Source: Phytomonas francai | Lineage: Eukaryota; Euglenozoa; Kinetoplastea; Trypanosomatida; Trypanosomatidae | Assembly: GCA_001766655.1 (NCBI GenBank) | Contig: MJCC01000004.1 | Location: 331,377 to 395,376 of the forward strand | DNA: 64,000 bases | Direction of reading: 5' to 3' | In this document: in pieces, positions 20,512 through 30,671 of the stretch | Layout of the letters: each line of letters starts with the position of its first letter | Position numbering within the stretch: position 1 is the first letter of the stretch | The notes under the pieces: model-generated | Databases searched by the model: none | What the model was told of the DNA's origin: nothing | Seen by the model: the letters and a program-made list of their open reading frames with translations, nothing else | Made by a program: the position numbers and the translations under genes

Positions 20512-20769
20512 TTAAAGTTTGCATCTCCTTTCAATTATCGGTACAGGCGTCGAAAATTTCCATGCCTTTCTTCCAAAACAAGAAATATATATATCGTAAA
20601 AGGTGCTCAGAGAGGATGTGGTTAGTTTCATTTTCAAGTAGAACGTTTCCTTACGCCTTACATATTGTGTGTGTTGTCCGGTGAGCAGCGTCTCGCGCAC
20701 TCTAACGCGGGATAAAAATTGCGGATTACTTGTCCGCACCCTCTCTGTAGTACCCCTCTCACCTGCCAT
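20512..20769 (-). CDS. Possible small basic protein, unrecognised
   Basis: An ATG at 20769 opens an 85-codon frame on the strand of the array. The first 50 residues are basic and polar ('SRVRVRETLLTGQHTQYVRR') and the DNA is GC-richer than its surroundings, like real genes here. The last 30 residues are encoded by AT-rich DNA and look less protein-like. An AG at about 20795 behind pyrimidine-rich sequence could serve as acceptor. Size and charge would suit a small ribosomal or mitoribosomal protein, but I recognise no family. A GTG 40 codons upstream was not used. Confidence 0.35.
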   Translation of the reverse strand: MAGERGTTERVRTSNPQFLSRVRVRETLLTGQHTQYVRRKETFYLKMKLTTSSLSTFYDIYISCFGRKAWKFSTPVPIIERRCKL

Positions 20770-21123
20770 AACAATTTGGGCCAATGACTTCAATGCAGGA
20801 GACTTATTAATGTACAGAAGCGTACAACGGCAACGATGAGTGATTTTATATCGGCAATTGTAAAAGAAGTTCAACCCCTTTATAATCACTGATCAAAGTT
20901 TGAGCATATTGAAAATGATTTGGATTTGAGAATCGACCCTGAGACACCTCTCGCACCTTGGTTTTTCTTCTCTGCATTCATCTTTGAATGCTCCGCTAAC
21001 AGAGGAAGAAGTTCAGCTTAGACTATAGGGAAAACGAGCAAGCCCAATTTGCGGTTACAATTGCCAGAAGTAGAACTCGTTAGGATAGGCCCATTTAAAA
21101 CCGCCTTTTTAGATTATTACTAT

Positions 21124-21311
21124 TCACTTGGGTTGGTATCCAGATATTTCTAAAACACGTGCGTACCCTAAAACGATGAGCACAGCCCACAGATATAGCC
21201 CACGCCCTCGTGAGATACAGCGTCTAATACTGGTCGGTGGTGCTAGCTGCTTTTGGAGTTGTTTTGCTAATTGGGCATCGAGGTCTATTTTCTTTTCGCT
21301 GCCATTTCCAT
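21124..21311 (-). CDS. Small single-TM protein gene with apparent one-base frame break
   Basis: From a stop codon at 21124 the - strand frame runs about 60 codons with highly protein-like text. A polar helix 'DLDAQLAKQLQKQL' is followed by 'PPTSIRRC', then a membrane helix 'GLYLWAVLIVLGYARVLEI' and a short tail 'SGYQPK'. No ATG lies in this frame. Two ATGs (21311 and 21305) sit directly upstream one frame off and would join it if one of two adjacent A4 runs (T4 at 21288-21291 and 21293-21296 on +) were one base longer. A T-rich tract and AG lie upstream near 21390-21360. This is most simply a real gene of about 62 residues with a homopolymer error or a recent frameshift. The family is unknown. 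Confidence 0.5.
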
Positions 21312-21705
21312 GGAAGCTCGGGGAAACTTGATTTTACGCAGCCAATTTCTTGTCATAAATATTCTTCATAGAGGATTCAATACATTGGGGAAAAAAAAAT
21401 ATATATATATACCACTTAGTGATTTTAAGGAAAAAATGACAGACTTTTTCAGAGTTTCATAGATGCGATCAAAATTTCCCGCGTCGGAAAATGGAACTAG
21501 GCCTCTTGAGTGGTATCAGTCAGTAGATGGTACATTTTAAAAAGCATAACTAAAGATACATGGGAATACGGATGTAAAAATACCACTTCTGGTGCGCTGT
21601 GGATTCGGCAAGAAAGCAAAATTAATCACCGCTTCCTTTCTCGAAGTGCTAAATACATAAAAACTTATCGATACGCCGAGAAAAAAAAGCAACGTTACCT
21701 CATTT

Positions 21706-24399
21706 CTAGAACTCCTCACCAGAACGTGTGTATAAAGCCGCTAATCGCGGATCCTCTGACAGTCGCTGCGCAAGCTGCTCGTACTTCTCACTTGCCTGGT
21801 CAACGTGTTTCGCCAGGCGCTCATCGACGACTTTTATTCGACGCGTTGCCTCTTTACAGTACGCTGCAAATTCCTCGGCCTCCTTGCCCCCCTCGATAGC
21901 CGATGCGTTCATCCTCTTCTTGTAAAGTTGCTGCCGCTTGTTAAACTCGTCCTTCTCCTTATCGATTCTCATTTGCATGATCTGGCCGCGTTGGATAAGG
22001 CGTTCCTTCTGGTCCGATAACGCGGCATCCCGGACCTGCCGCGCCTGCTCAACCGTGAGCTTAACGGAAAGATAATTTCCGTCGAAGTTGGAGAGCAATT
22101 TGAGCTTCGCGATGTACGGCGCGAGATAATCCTTTTGGGACTCTTCTTTGAGCGCGCGCTCAGCGAGCTTCAGCGCGAGTTCGGCCTCCGTTTCGCTCGT
22201 GCGGTTGCGTAGCGTATCGTAGGTGCTGAGAACGCGCTCGACGTTCTGGTGGTCCTTCTCGAGGGTCTTCAGAAGGTTGACGTGCTCGTCGAGCTTTGCG
22301 TGGACCTCCGCCAAGCATTCCGACTCCATCGTCGAGAGCCATTTTCGCTCGGTGTAAAGCTCCAGCTCGTTCGGTGGATCTTGCCCAGGAAGGGTGGTGA
22401 TTTTAACCGGGAGCTCCGGAGGCCTTTTGGATTTAGAAGCCGCGATGTAGTCCTCAACACTCGAGGAAACCTTCGTAAACACGTGGAACGGTCGGATAAT
22501 GCTGCCTTCGGAGTAGTGGAAGAAAATTTTCATCTCCCCAGGGCCCTCGTCCGACGAAGCGGGGGAGGTGAAGATGGCCTTGGCAATGTCTTTATAGAAG
22601 GGAATCTCTTCATTACGCAGGAACTTCTGGCTAAGTCGGATCGGCGCTAGACGGGTAAATTCAGTTAAGCACGATCCGCGCCCCGTGCCCATAAGCCTGC
22701 CGTGGGCATGTACATCCGACAGGCGCTCCGGCCTAGCAAAAGAAATGCCTCGGTAGCATAAACGATCCGTGCGACCTTTGTAATACTCTTTGATTTTATT
22801 AATGGAATAATGATCGTAGAAGAGCTCGATACGTTTATACAAACCATCTTCACGAACTTTGGAGTAGAATTTCATAACCCTTTCTTGACCTGGTTTGAAA
22901 GTAAGCACGTGAAGACCATCGATCAAAGAGGTGCGCATGCGGCCCCTTTCATACACTTCCTCCAGGATGAATTTTTTGGGTAAATCTAAGACATGGGTCG
23001 TTTCATTGATGTGCTGGATATCAACCTCTAGGTTCCCCTCGTTGATCAAGCTACGTCTCCGCAGTTTGTCGGCTCGATGTTTATAAAAAAGATTCATCTT
23101 CTCGTGACCCTGTTTTTCAACATCTTTCAGGTACACCTCTTTAACACAAAGATCCCGTTGAGAATATTCAGCAAAGAAGCGAACGGTCGCATTGGAGTAT
23201 TTGAATTCCTTGCAGTTTCCTGGATAGCGGCTTATATACTGTTCAGGGGTTATGATCAACTCTTGCACCCATGAGCGGGGAATGGAAACATTGCACTTGG
23301 AAAACATGTCCGCCGATTGGGTCCCCCCGATGGGTTCCTGTGATAATTCCTGAAATACACGCCGGGTTAGTGTCGATGATGATGTTGTCCCAGATAAGTC
23401 ATGTCCATCGCCTTCGCTTGTTATCGGGATAACGCTTTCCCATTCTGATAAATCACGCAAATCAACGGACAAGGAAGTGATGGGTAACTCTGGTTTCATG
23501 TTCACATAGTAGTTTTTGTTGTTAAAGACAGATTCAATCCCCAAGTAGTATTGATCCGCCTCCAATAATGGAATAAGCTTCCCAGTCGCTGGCTCGATAA
23601 AGACAGAATTTTTCAAGTCTTTCCTACCCCCCCTCAGCACCATAACCCAACAGTGTAGTGGTCTAATGGAAGGAGCATTCACAGTTTTTTCCGTTTCACC
23701 GCGGTCAGAGGGATTTTCAAGCGGCCCATCCTCTTCAGACGGTAGTTCGGGATCGGGGTCGTCAACATGGCGAAGCACAGGACGTTGTTTTACTAAATCA
23801 ATGTAGTCAAGATCCTCCTCTACAGGGGTACCACTATCGTCATCGTCGGTATTCACCTCTGAAATATTCTCCCTAAACAAATCCTTGCTATGATCATTAA
23901 GACACACAATCGGATGCGCGTAACCAACCACTACAAAGGCATTATAACCCGAACCGCATAGCAATGAAGTTAAAACGGTGCTCATCTCGAGGCAGTTCCC
24001 GGTTTGCCACATCAATGCAGTCTTCGGGGAGACAAACCGCGTTGGAATATTTTCAACTATGTCATTTTGGTTGTCAAGATAGAGCTCATCTTTGTACAAT
24101 GGCTCGTATCTCATGTATCCAGCAATAAATTGGGCGCATTTCTCAATGTCATACAGCTCATCATACCTGAGAACGCTCGGGCGGATAAAAGTGCAAATCA
24201 TTTTCTTTTGGTTACATTCATTACGGACTATAAGAAGCAACGGTTTTCGCTTCGGGAAATACCTATGGAAAGTTGATTCAAACTTTTCCGTGAATTCTAT
24301 TAAAGAATTTTCCTGAGGTGAATTATGAAGGTAAGACCGTGGTATGTCAGCAGAGTGCAGGATCTTTTGCAAACGCTCGAATTTTGGAACAAATTCCAT
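21706..24399 (-). CDS. DRC7: Dynein regulatory complex subunit 7 (DRC7/CCDC135-like)
   Basis: DRC7 is an axonemal linker between the nexin-dynein regulatory complex and doublet microtubules, needed for flagellar motility. The 897-residue protein has the family's N-terminal transglutaminase-like fold: 'SPKTALMWQTGNCLEMSTVL' (124-143) with Cys at 136, followed by 'GSGYNAFVVVGYAHP' and, after an acidic insertion (about 175-235), 'PLHCWVMVL' with His at 249 and 'VFIEPATG'. The middle (350-620) holds the repeated 'FY(K/D)xR.D.L.RR' segments typical of DRC7. The C-terminus (690-890) is coiled coil. Length matches the family (about 870). It supports a flagellated organism. The start at ATG 24399 gives a natural N-terminus. 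Confidence 0.92.
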   Translation of the reverse strand: MEFVPKFERLQKILHSADIPRSYLHNSPQENSLIEFTEKFESTFHRYFPKRKPLLLIVRNECNQKKMICTFIRPSVLRYDELYDIEKCAQFIAGYMRYEPLYKDELYLDNQNDIVENIPTRFVSPKTALMWQTGNCLEMSTVLTSLLCGSGYNAFVVVGYAHPIVCLNDHSKDLFRENISEVNTDDDDSGTPVEEDLDYIDLVKQRPVLRHVDDPDPELPSEEDGPLENPSDRGETEKTVNAPSIRPLHCWVMVLRGGRKDLKNSVFIEPATGKLIPLLEADQYYLGIESVFNNKNYYVNMKPELPITSLSVDLRDLSEWESVIPITSEGDGHDLSGTTSSSTLTRRVFQELSQEPIGGTQSADMFSKCNVSIPRSWVQELIITPEQYISRYPGNCKEFKYSNATVRFFAEYSQRDLCVKEVYLKDVEKQGHEKMNLFYKHRADKLRRRSLINEGNLEVDIQHINETTHVLDLPKKFILEEVYERGRMRTSLIDGLHVLTFKPGQERVMKFYSKVREDGLYKRIELFYDHYSINKIKEYYKGRTDRLCYRGISFARPERLSDVHAHGRLMGTGRGSCLTEFTRLAPIRLSQKFLRNEEIPFYKDIAKAIFTSPASSDEGPGEMKIFFHYSEGSIIRPFHVFTKVSSSVEDYIAASKSKRPPELPVKITTLPGQDPPNELELYTERKWLSTMESECLAEVHAKLDEHVNLLKTLEKDHQNVERVLSTYDTLRNRTSETEAELALKLAERALKEESQKDYLAPYIAKLKLLSNFDGNYLSVKLTVEQARQVRDAALSDQKERLIQRGQIMQMRIDKEKDEFNKRQQLYKKRMNASAIEGGKEAEEFAAYCKEATRRIKVVDERLAKHVDQASEKYEQLAQRLSEDPRLAALYTRSGEEF

Positions 24400-24835
24400 C
24401 GTAATGAATATCGTATCCTTTATGTAACTTATAAAATCATCATTTCTTAATTGAGGAAAATAATCATAGAAGCAATGAGAAGTTAAATAAGAAATAGATC
24501 TTTGTTCAAAATGCTCGATTGCCTTTCAATTTACGCATTTCATTGATTGCCATACCACTATGAGTAAAATAAACACGATAATGAGACAAAAAGATAGGCT
24601 TTGTCTGTCGTATATATATACAGATATATGCGACTACCTAGGGATAACATAGATCCTTCAATGATAGAAAAAAACTAACTAACTCCTATAAACTAATAAA
24701 GCTTCTACGGCCCTAAAATATCATCGTTTTGGGGTTTCATCCACAAATCAATATATATATATATATAGATATATATATATTCTGTGTGCTTTACTTTCAT
24801 TCTTTTTTTTTTAAGCAAATGTCTAACTCATATTA
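24400..24835. other. Intergenic region, AT microsatellites
   Basis: Very AT-rich DNA with tandem AT units at about 24751-24780 and T runs. No gene is seen. Confidence 0.6.
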
Positions 24836-25276
24836 TTATTGTTTGTCACTTCGTAAAGCGTTGGGCCTAGATATCAGAACACACTCATAGTGTCTTCGGC
24901 AATAAAGATCCCAGTAAAAAATACCCCATGCTGCAGAGGCCAAACACATAAGAAAGCAGTAAAGCGGCACAACAGTTAACAGGTTAACAACTCCTGGCAT
25001 CGCGAAAATACCTGTTATTGTTTTGGGTTTCACTTCACTGTAGTTCATGAAAGCTGCCTCATTACGTGCGCCGACCTCTGAACCCTTTGTACTACCCCTA
25101 TATTCATGGGAAGAACGAGAATGGTGAGTCATTTCCTTCATTTTAAAGTTTTGTACATACTCCTCAATTTCATGAGAAGGATCACCTTTTTTCTCAAATG
25201 TGCTTCGTAGGATATTACAACACGACAACAAGCCGCCTTGGCGTGCAGACATAATAAAAAGACTCCTTTGCAACAT
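24836..25276 (-). CDS. Small membrane protein, unknown
   Basis: The product has 146 residues from ATG 25276; a second ATG at codon 9 is also possible. A polar N-terminal two thirds is followed by one strong hydrophobic span 'VVNLLTVVPLYCFLMCLASA' (about 97-116, continuing to W124). A short charged tail with 'WDLYCRRHYECVL' ends the protein. A single-pass, tail-anchored-like topology is likely. I do not recognise a family. It sits between DRC7 and STOML2 on the same strand and ends 246 nt from STOML2's ATG side neighbourhood, typical spacing for the array. ATG start, array strand and the clear TM segment support a real gene. Confidence 0.6.
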   Translation of the reverse strand: MLQRSLFIMSARQGGLLSCCNILRSTFEKKGDPSHEIEEYVQNFKMKEMTHHSRSSHEYRGSTKGSEVGARNEAAFMNYSEVKPKTITGIFAMPGVVNLLTVVPLYCFLMCLASAAWGIFYWDLYCRRHYECVLISRPNALRSDKQ

Positions 25277-25521
25277 GTTGAGAAATATTTGTACTGCTTT
25301 AAAAGCTTTTCTTTGTATAATAGATAAAAAAGGTTAAAAGTAAATTACCTATAACTCTACTTCACATTTGAAAGATTCACATACACTTGAAAGAGCAGTT
25401 TTAATGAGTAGAATCTCTTAGGAAGAGGCTTACCACCCTATAGGGCTGTACTTCATATCAAAGGTTATCAGTATATATAGAAGCCAAGCAAACCGGATTT
25501 TCACTGATGTGGCGATTTGAA

Positions 25522-26592
25522 TTACTTAATTGTTGGAGTTGTCTTAGAAGCAGAAGTAGCCACTGCGTTGAAAACTGATAATGCTTGTGTCGTAAAAACA
25601 GAGGGGTCACTGATTGGCTGAGAGAGAACGACTGTATTTGTCTCTTTTGCAAGTTTTCCAAATTTACTAATGTAGTCTTGGGCTACATGTAATGAAATTG
25701 CTTCATTGCTGTGTTTCGTCTCCTCAATAGCCTTTGAAACGATAGAAATGTTATCTGACATCGCCTCTGCCTTTAAGCGAATTGCCTCTGCTTCGGCCTC
25801 AGCTTTTTTCAAGATGCTGTACTTATGAGCATCTGCTGCCAACTGTTGGGCTGTTTTTAGTCCTTCGGCTTTGTTTGCCTCCGCCGTCGCTTCACCTTCA
25901 CTTTCGAGAACGAATTTTCGTTTTCTCCTCTCAGCTTCAGCCTGCAAGTCCATCGATTGACGTACAAGTTCACTGACAATAATATCTTTAATTTCATACC
26001 GCTTGCATTCAATGCCCCATTCATGAGCTTCTCTGCGAAGCATATCGACAATATTTTCGTTTAAACTTGCTCGCTCACGAAAGAGATTGTCAAGAGTCAT
26101 ACGGCCGATTTCGCTGCGCATGGTTGTTTGCGCCAAGTTAATCAAATTATACACTGGATTCTCGATATTGTAACTTGCTTTCTTGGAATCTACAATTTTC
26201 AAGAAAAGCACACCATCAATCTCGACTATAACGTTGTCGCATGTGATAGCCGATTGATTTGGAATATCAATACCTTGCTCCTTGACATTATAATTGTATC
26301 GAATCTTATCGATTACGGGTATGACAAACCACCAACCCGAGTTTAATGTTCGATGGTAACGACCCAAACGCTCAACAACGTACTCATGACCTTGTGGAAC
26401 AATATTTAAAACTTTATTTCGAGGTGGTGTTTCAATGAAAAAGGAAGGGTCCATGAAACGCTTGTGAGACCGTGGCTTCATTTTTTTAATCGAATTGGGG
26501 GCTTCTGGGTGGTCAGGTAATTTCTGACTAGAGGGTGGCATAGAAACACCACCTTGGTTGTAATAATGGAGAAACACAACTGCCCTGCGCAT
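25522..26592 (-). CDS. STOML2: Stomatin-like protein 2 (SPFH/band 7, mitochondrial)
   Basis: This is a prohibitin-family scaffold of the mitochondrial inner membrane that organises cardiolipin-rich domains and protease complexes. The product has 356 residues. The SPFH domain spans about 62-230: 'IVPQGHEYVVERLGRYHRTL', 'GWWFVIPVIDKIRY', 'DNVIVEIDGVLFLKIVD', 'AQTTMRSEIGRMTLDNLFRE'. This is the SLP-2 version rather than erythrocyte stomatin, since it lacks the N-terminal hydrophobic hairpin. A long Ala/Glu-rich coiled coil (215-290) follows. The Arg-containing N-terminus 'MRRAVVFLHYYNQ' fits mitochondrial import. It is the first gene of the - array, next to the divergent strand switch. Confidence 0.93.
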   Translation of the reverse strand: MRRAVVFLHYYNQGGVSMPPSSQKLPDHPEAPNSIKKMKPRSHKRFMDPSFFIETPPRNKVLNIVPQGHEYVVERLGRYHRTLNSGWWFVIPVIDKIRYNYNVKEQGIDIPNQSAITCDNVIVEIDGVLFLKIVDSKKASYNIENPVYNLINLAQTTMRSEIGRMTLDNLFRERASLNENIVDMLRREAHEWGIECKRYEIKDIIVSELVRQSMDLQAEAERRKRKFVLESEGEATAEANKAEGLKTAQQLAADAHKYSILKKAEAEAEAIRLKAEAMSDNISIVSKAIEETKHSNEAISLHVAQDYISKFGKLAKETNTVVLSQPISDPSVFTTQALSVFNAVATSASKTTPTIK

Positions 26593-28237
26593 TTTATTTA
26601 AAACTAATAGTTGAACTAAGCTTGGAAAAATGGAACAGTAAAATAGAGAAAATTAAACTAAGATTTACTAGTCATCCGAAGTGTCACAAGGAAAAATTAT
26701 CGTCGGACATGCTCCCGAATTCACATTTTAAAGTCTAAATAACATTTGGAAAACATCATCTATTAAAAATTTGAGTTGCCCCACTGTAAAGAAGAAAGCT
26801 CGTGCCTTTGAAGCCTTAAAAATGTCATAACACGTTTTACTCACAATTAAAGGGTGAAAATGCTTGCTTCTAATAGCATGATTGCCTAGTTTACAGGCCT
26901 GCACACGCCCTCTTCGCCAGGGAAAAGAAAAGGGGGAGGATAAAAACAATCCCTCGAGACGGGGTGTAGGGGTGATTTTCTGTCCCACGGCGTTTGGCAA
27001 GCTGCAAAGCAACGTTCTGACGTGGCAAAGCGGGTGCTGGAACTCTCTTCCATGGTTTGTGGTGTCACACATGATATTTCATAATTTTGCAATGGAAGGC
27101 GAGTTGCTAGAATATCGAAAGCACCCCAAATATTTTAAGTAAATTTCAGGATCTGCCCTATACGGTTTAGCGGGCGCCGAAATGCGTTCTTTTTTAGATA
27201 GGGCGAATTGCATTATTTATTTTTCCATAAGCTGGGCGTGTTATCATTGCTTGCTGGCAGTTTTGCGTGGAAATATTCCTACAGGCTTTGTTAAATTGCG
27301 GTGGCGCGCTTTGCAGGTGTTTCCCACATTTTTTCGATGAGCCAGTGAGCTCTTAACCGTGGATATGATATTAAACACAACCTATCTTCCCGTGATGTGC
27401 ATCAGGCTAAATTCAAATCGGCGGTTGAGTTAATTATTATTTAAACGGGACTTCTATTTTTTTTTTTACTTTAAAAAAATAAGAGTATTCATATTAATAA
27501 TAATATACATGGAACTTGACATGGTATGTTGGGAAAGAATGTATGCTTTTGACGATAATAATGTAGCATCGTATTTGTAAACAAATAACGGGGGAGCTGT
27601 CACTATTCTAAGCTTTTGGCTGGGTATATCAATATGAAGTAAGAAAAACTTATACAAGAAGAGCAACGGGTCACCCTAGGTAACTTTTATTAAAGTGAAA
27701 ATCGATCAAAGGTTATCCACCTAGTGAACAAATAAGGGGTATAGACGGAAGCTTCGGATTTTTTTCGTATGAATTACTGATCAATGTGCAAAGAATAGGG
27801 GCTCGTAAAGATATCAGCGCTGTGTCAATGCATAAAAATAAGATAATTAAAAAATAAGAAACATCATTCTGCTTATTGATGTCGGACCAAAGATGAACTT
27901 CAAAAAAAATCAGGTTGTCTTTAAGAGAATCAATTGTAGAAAAAAACCTGTATTAAATGATTAAGTCAAAACAAAGATAATGTTACTGAAAAGGGACTCT
28001 CCGACCCTTAGTCTTAATGAACTAATAGATATGCCTTACTTTATATATGGCACCAGTCAAGTTCCAATGAGACCTGGTTTCCTTGAAACCAGTCTGTTTT
28101 AAGCAACACCAAAGACTAACCCATATAAAAACAGTCGCAGAGTTGGTCCATTCATAATGTTGTCTGAATTCAAACCGACAAAGAATAATTGTTGAAACAA
28201 AAGGAAGGAAAAAATACATTTATGCCCTCCTTTTCCA

Positions 28238-28255
28238 CCCCCCCCCCCCCCCCCC
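28238..28255. repeat. Poly-C homopolymer (18 nt) followed by A11
   Basis: C18 is directly joined to A11 in the divergent strand-switch region. G17-18 on the - strand could form a G-quadruplex. Confidence 0.95.
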
Positions 28256-28774
28256 AAAAAAAAAAAGTTTTTAAATAAATCTAAATACTCATTAAAAAAA
28301 AAAGAATCAAGCAGGTCTCTAATTTTTTTTGTTTTTAGGCAATGTGCTAAATTAAGCAAATACTCAAGGGATTCTTTATCCATGGTTCAAAAATGGAAAT
28401 ACATTATAACATATTGAGATCGATGCAAGAATGAAGGTACATAGAATAAATGTTTGTATCATAAATGCTTTTTATTCACCTTAAAAAAAAACTAGCAATG
28501 TATTGTGATCCAACTTGAAGTAATTAATACATATTTTATTTATCATCTTATTTAAGGTGATTCCCTTGTAATTGTCTTTTATAGGTAGAAGAATTTGCTT
28601 TGTGGTGGTTCATAGTATATTTAATAGAGGAGTATGTGAAATGGACCTGAAAACTATACAATTCATTTTTATTATTTACTCATGCCCTTAAAAAAAAATT
28701 GTGTAAAAAAAAATGATGAATATTACTCTGTAAGTATATAAATAACCTTGAATCAATTATTAATTCCGTCTACA

Positions 28775-28836
28775 GTTTTTCCATTGTTTTCTGAGTGCGC
28801 ACAAAGGATATCTTTTTTTATATCGATGAAAAAAAC
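28775..28836 (+). promoter_or_regulatory. Inferred 5' UTR of the AFG1-like gene
   Basis: The AG at 28774-28775 ends a pyrimidine-rich stretch and leaves a 61-nt leader before the ATG at 28837. The longer open frame begins with GTG at 28795 inside this leader, so ATG 28837 is preferred. Confidence 0.45.
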
Positions 28837-30282
28837 ATGTTCCGTAAATTCTTTTGTTATTTGTCAAAAAAGCCTTCTGATGCTTATAAGGAGCTCGTCG
28901 TCTTAGGCAAAATTGCATCTGATGAGAAACAAATAGAGGCTTTACCTGTTTTTGACCGACTATATGAGGATTTGATTCAATACAAAGAAAATGAGAAGAT
29001 TGCTAGAATCCCTAAAAGACAAACAGATCTGCGCCCACCAAACCGCTTGGGTATAGTACCACCGTTTTTCCTTTACCAAGAACAGAAAAAAAAAGTTTTT
29101 CGTGCCCTTGCCTCGATCAGAAATGACAAAAAAGAAACCGTGAGAGACTTCCATCCTTTGTCTGACGTGAAAGGATTGTATGTATGGGGTGGTGTTGGGT
29201 GTGGTAAAACGATGCTTATGGATTTGCTGTACGACAATCTACCCTTGGATATTAAGAAAAAGCATATTCACTTTCATCAATTCATGCTTGATGTTCAAAA
29301 AACATCTCACAGTATTCGCTACAATACCAAGGAGGACATGCAAGACGTAAACAACCGCTCGAATATGATTAACTACAACATTGAAAGTGGTCTGAAAAGA
29401 ACACCAAGTGCGGATATCAATTTATTCGACGAGTTGGCGCAGCGCTTAATCAGTGATGTGGAGCTTCTTTGCTTTGATGAAGTTGCAGTTTCAGATGTCG
29501 CGGGTGCCATGATTTTAAAAAGACTGTTTTATTCTTTTTATAAAATAGGGTTAGTTGTTATCTTCACTTCCAACAGGCCCCCAGACGACCTCTATCCAGG
29601 TGGTCTGAACCGAGGAGGTTTTCTACCGTTCATTGATCTTGTAAAAAAGCAGACACACATTTACCACCTCGTGAGCGACACGGATCATCGTTTGCTAGGT
29701 CAGGAGGGTGACACTTATATCACGCCTTTTACCGAAGAAAATGATAAAAAATTTGCTCAATTATATAATACTTTGTGCAAGGGAATGCCTTCATCGGAAC
29801 GTATTCTGAAAGTTTTCGGTAGAGATGTAGTCGTGCCATGTGCATGCGGCGATGTGTGCTGTTTTGATTTTTATGAAATTTGTGGGGCAGATGTTTCGTC
29901 TGCTGACTATGAATTAATAGCTTCAACTTTTCATACAGTCTTTATTCGTGGTGTTCCGATTTTTCCCTTTAAGGACAGCGATGTAAAAAATCGCTTTCTT
30001 TTATTGATTGATTCATTGTATGAATACCGCTGTAAAGTCATTATTTATGCTCAGGCGGAGGTTTTCAAGCTTCAGCCCAGTAAAGATGATTCTGTGGAGG
30101 CCATTGCCGATGGTGGGAAGCGATTCGATGAACTAACTGATATGGAGAAAGAAATAGGAGGAGAACTGGCAGATTATGAAGATTTGTCTTTTCAAATGAA
30201 GCGCTGCATTTCAAGGCTTTGTGAAATGAGTTCGAAGGAGTATCTTAGATCTGCCCATAAAAGACGAAACTTTGACAACTGA
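28837..30282 (+). CDS. AFG1: AFG1-like mitochondrial AAA+ ATPase
   Basis: AFG1/LACE1 (bacterial ZapE) is a mitochondrial inner-membrane ATPase linked to turnover of respiratory chain subunits. About 481 residues run from ATG 28837. The N-terminus 'MFRKFFCYLSKK' is a typical import signal. Walker A 'GGVGCGKT' is at about 118-125, followed by the family segment 'KHIHFHQFMLDVQ'. Walker B 'LLCFDEV' lies near residue 215. Sensor-1 region 'VVIFTSNRPPDDLYPGGLNR' is a diagnostic AFG1/ZapE stretch. The C-terminal domain follows ('FSDV'-like 'PFKDSDVKNRFLLLIDSLYE'). It is the first gene of the right + array. All ATPase motifs are intact. Confidence 0.93.
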   Translation: MFRKFFCYLSKKPSDAYKELVVLGKIASDEKQIEALPVFDRLYEDLIQYKENEKIARIPKRQTDLRPPNRLGIVPPFFLYQEQKKKVFRALASIRNDKKETVRDFHPLSDVKGLYVWGGVGCGKTMLMDLLYDNLPLDIKKKHIHFHQFMLDVQKTSHSIRYNTKEDMQDVNNRSNMINYNIESGLKRTPSADINLFDELAQRLISDVELLCFDEVAVSDVAGAMILKRLFYSFYKIGLVVIFTSNRPPDDLYPGGLNRGGFLPFIDLVKKQTHIYHLVSDTDHRLLGQEGDTYITPFTEENDKKFAQLYNTLCKGMPSSERILKVFGRDVVVPCACGDVCCFDFYEICGADVSSADYELIASTFHTVFIRGVPIFPFKDSDVKNRFLLLIDSLYEYRCKVIIYAQAEVFKLQPSKDDSVEAIADGGKRFDELTDMEKEIGGELADYEDLSFQMKRCISRLCEMSSKEYLRSAHKRRNFDN

Positions 30283-30671
30283 CTTTTACAAAATGTGTTT
30301 TCTTTTTTTTTTTGTTCCATATTCTTGTAATGACTTCCAAACATCCTCCATCATTATTTTATACTGTTAGTTCATAGAGTTAAATTCCAGCTCTTACTTT
30401 TTTTCCCAAAAGAAAACATTTCATAAGGCTCTGGGGAAAAATAAACGAAAAAGATCTGCTTCTGATAAATTCCTTGTGGTTTTTACACTAATGTGTAATG
30501 TTATTATTTGAAAGGTGAAAAGAAAAGCAGCATATTGAATTGATCTAGCGATATTAACGATTTCTACATGTTATTGTCAGATGCTTGGGGTGTGACAGTT
30601 AATCCCTACTTTGCTTTTAAAATAATGAATCATATTTCTCGAAGAAACATCTAAGCATTTCTCAAATACCG
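30283..30671. other. Intergenic region, no gene seen
   Basis: AT-rich 3' UTR and 5' flank with T runs. No supported ORF. Confidence 0.5.

Larger units (their letters stand above)
20291..21705. other. Intergenic stretch with two possible small genes
   Basis: This 1.4 kb lies between TRM11-like and DRC7. Two coding-like segments on the - strand (20512-20769 and 21124-21311) are listed separately. The remainder is AT-rich with no supported feature. Confidence 0.5.
26593..28836. other. Divergent strand-switch region (likely Pol II start zone)
   Basis: STOML2 heads the - array and the AFG1-like gene heads the + array, so both are transcribed away from this 2.2 kb. In kinetoplastids such zones carry Pol II initiation and special chromatin. 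A GC-richer core lies at about 26880-27330; the rest is AT-rich. It also holds a C18-A11 run (28238-28266). A - strand ATG frame at 26728-27072 (114 codons) lies in the core but has no recognisable features, and I leave it as non-coding. No TATA-like element can be assigned. Confidence 0.65.

Noticed and set aside
26728..27072. 114-codon ATG frame on - in the divergent strand switch
   Set aside because: The second half is AT-rich and not protein-like, there is no motif, and the location is a transcription start zone. Left as non-coding.
28795..28836. GTG start for the AFG1-like gene (and TTG/GTG starts at 20314, 32555, 47328)
   Set aside because: Nuclear eukaryotic genes start with ATG; each has an ATG a few codons downstream that also fits family N-termini.
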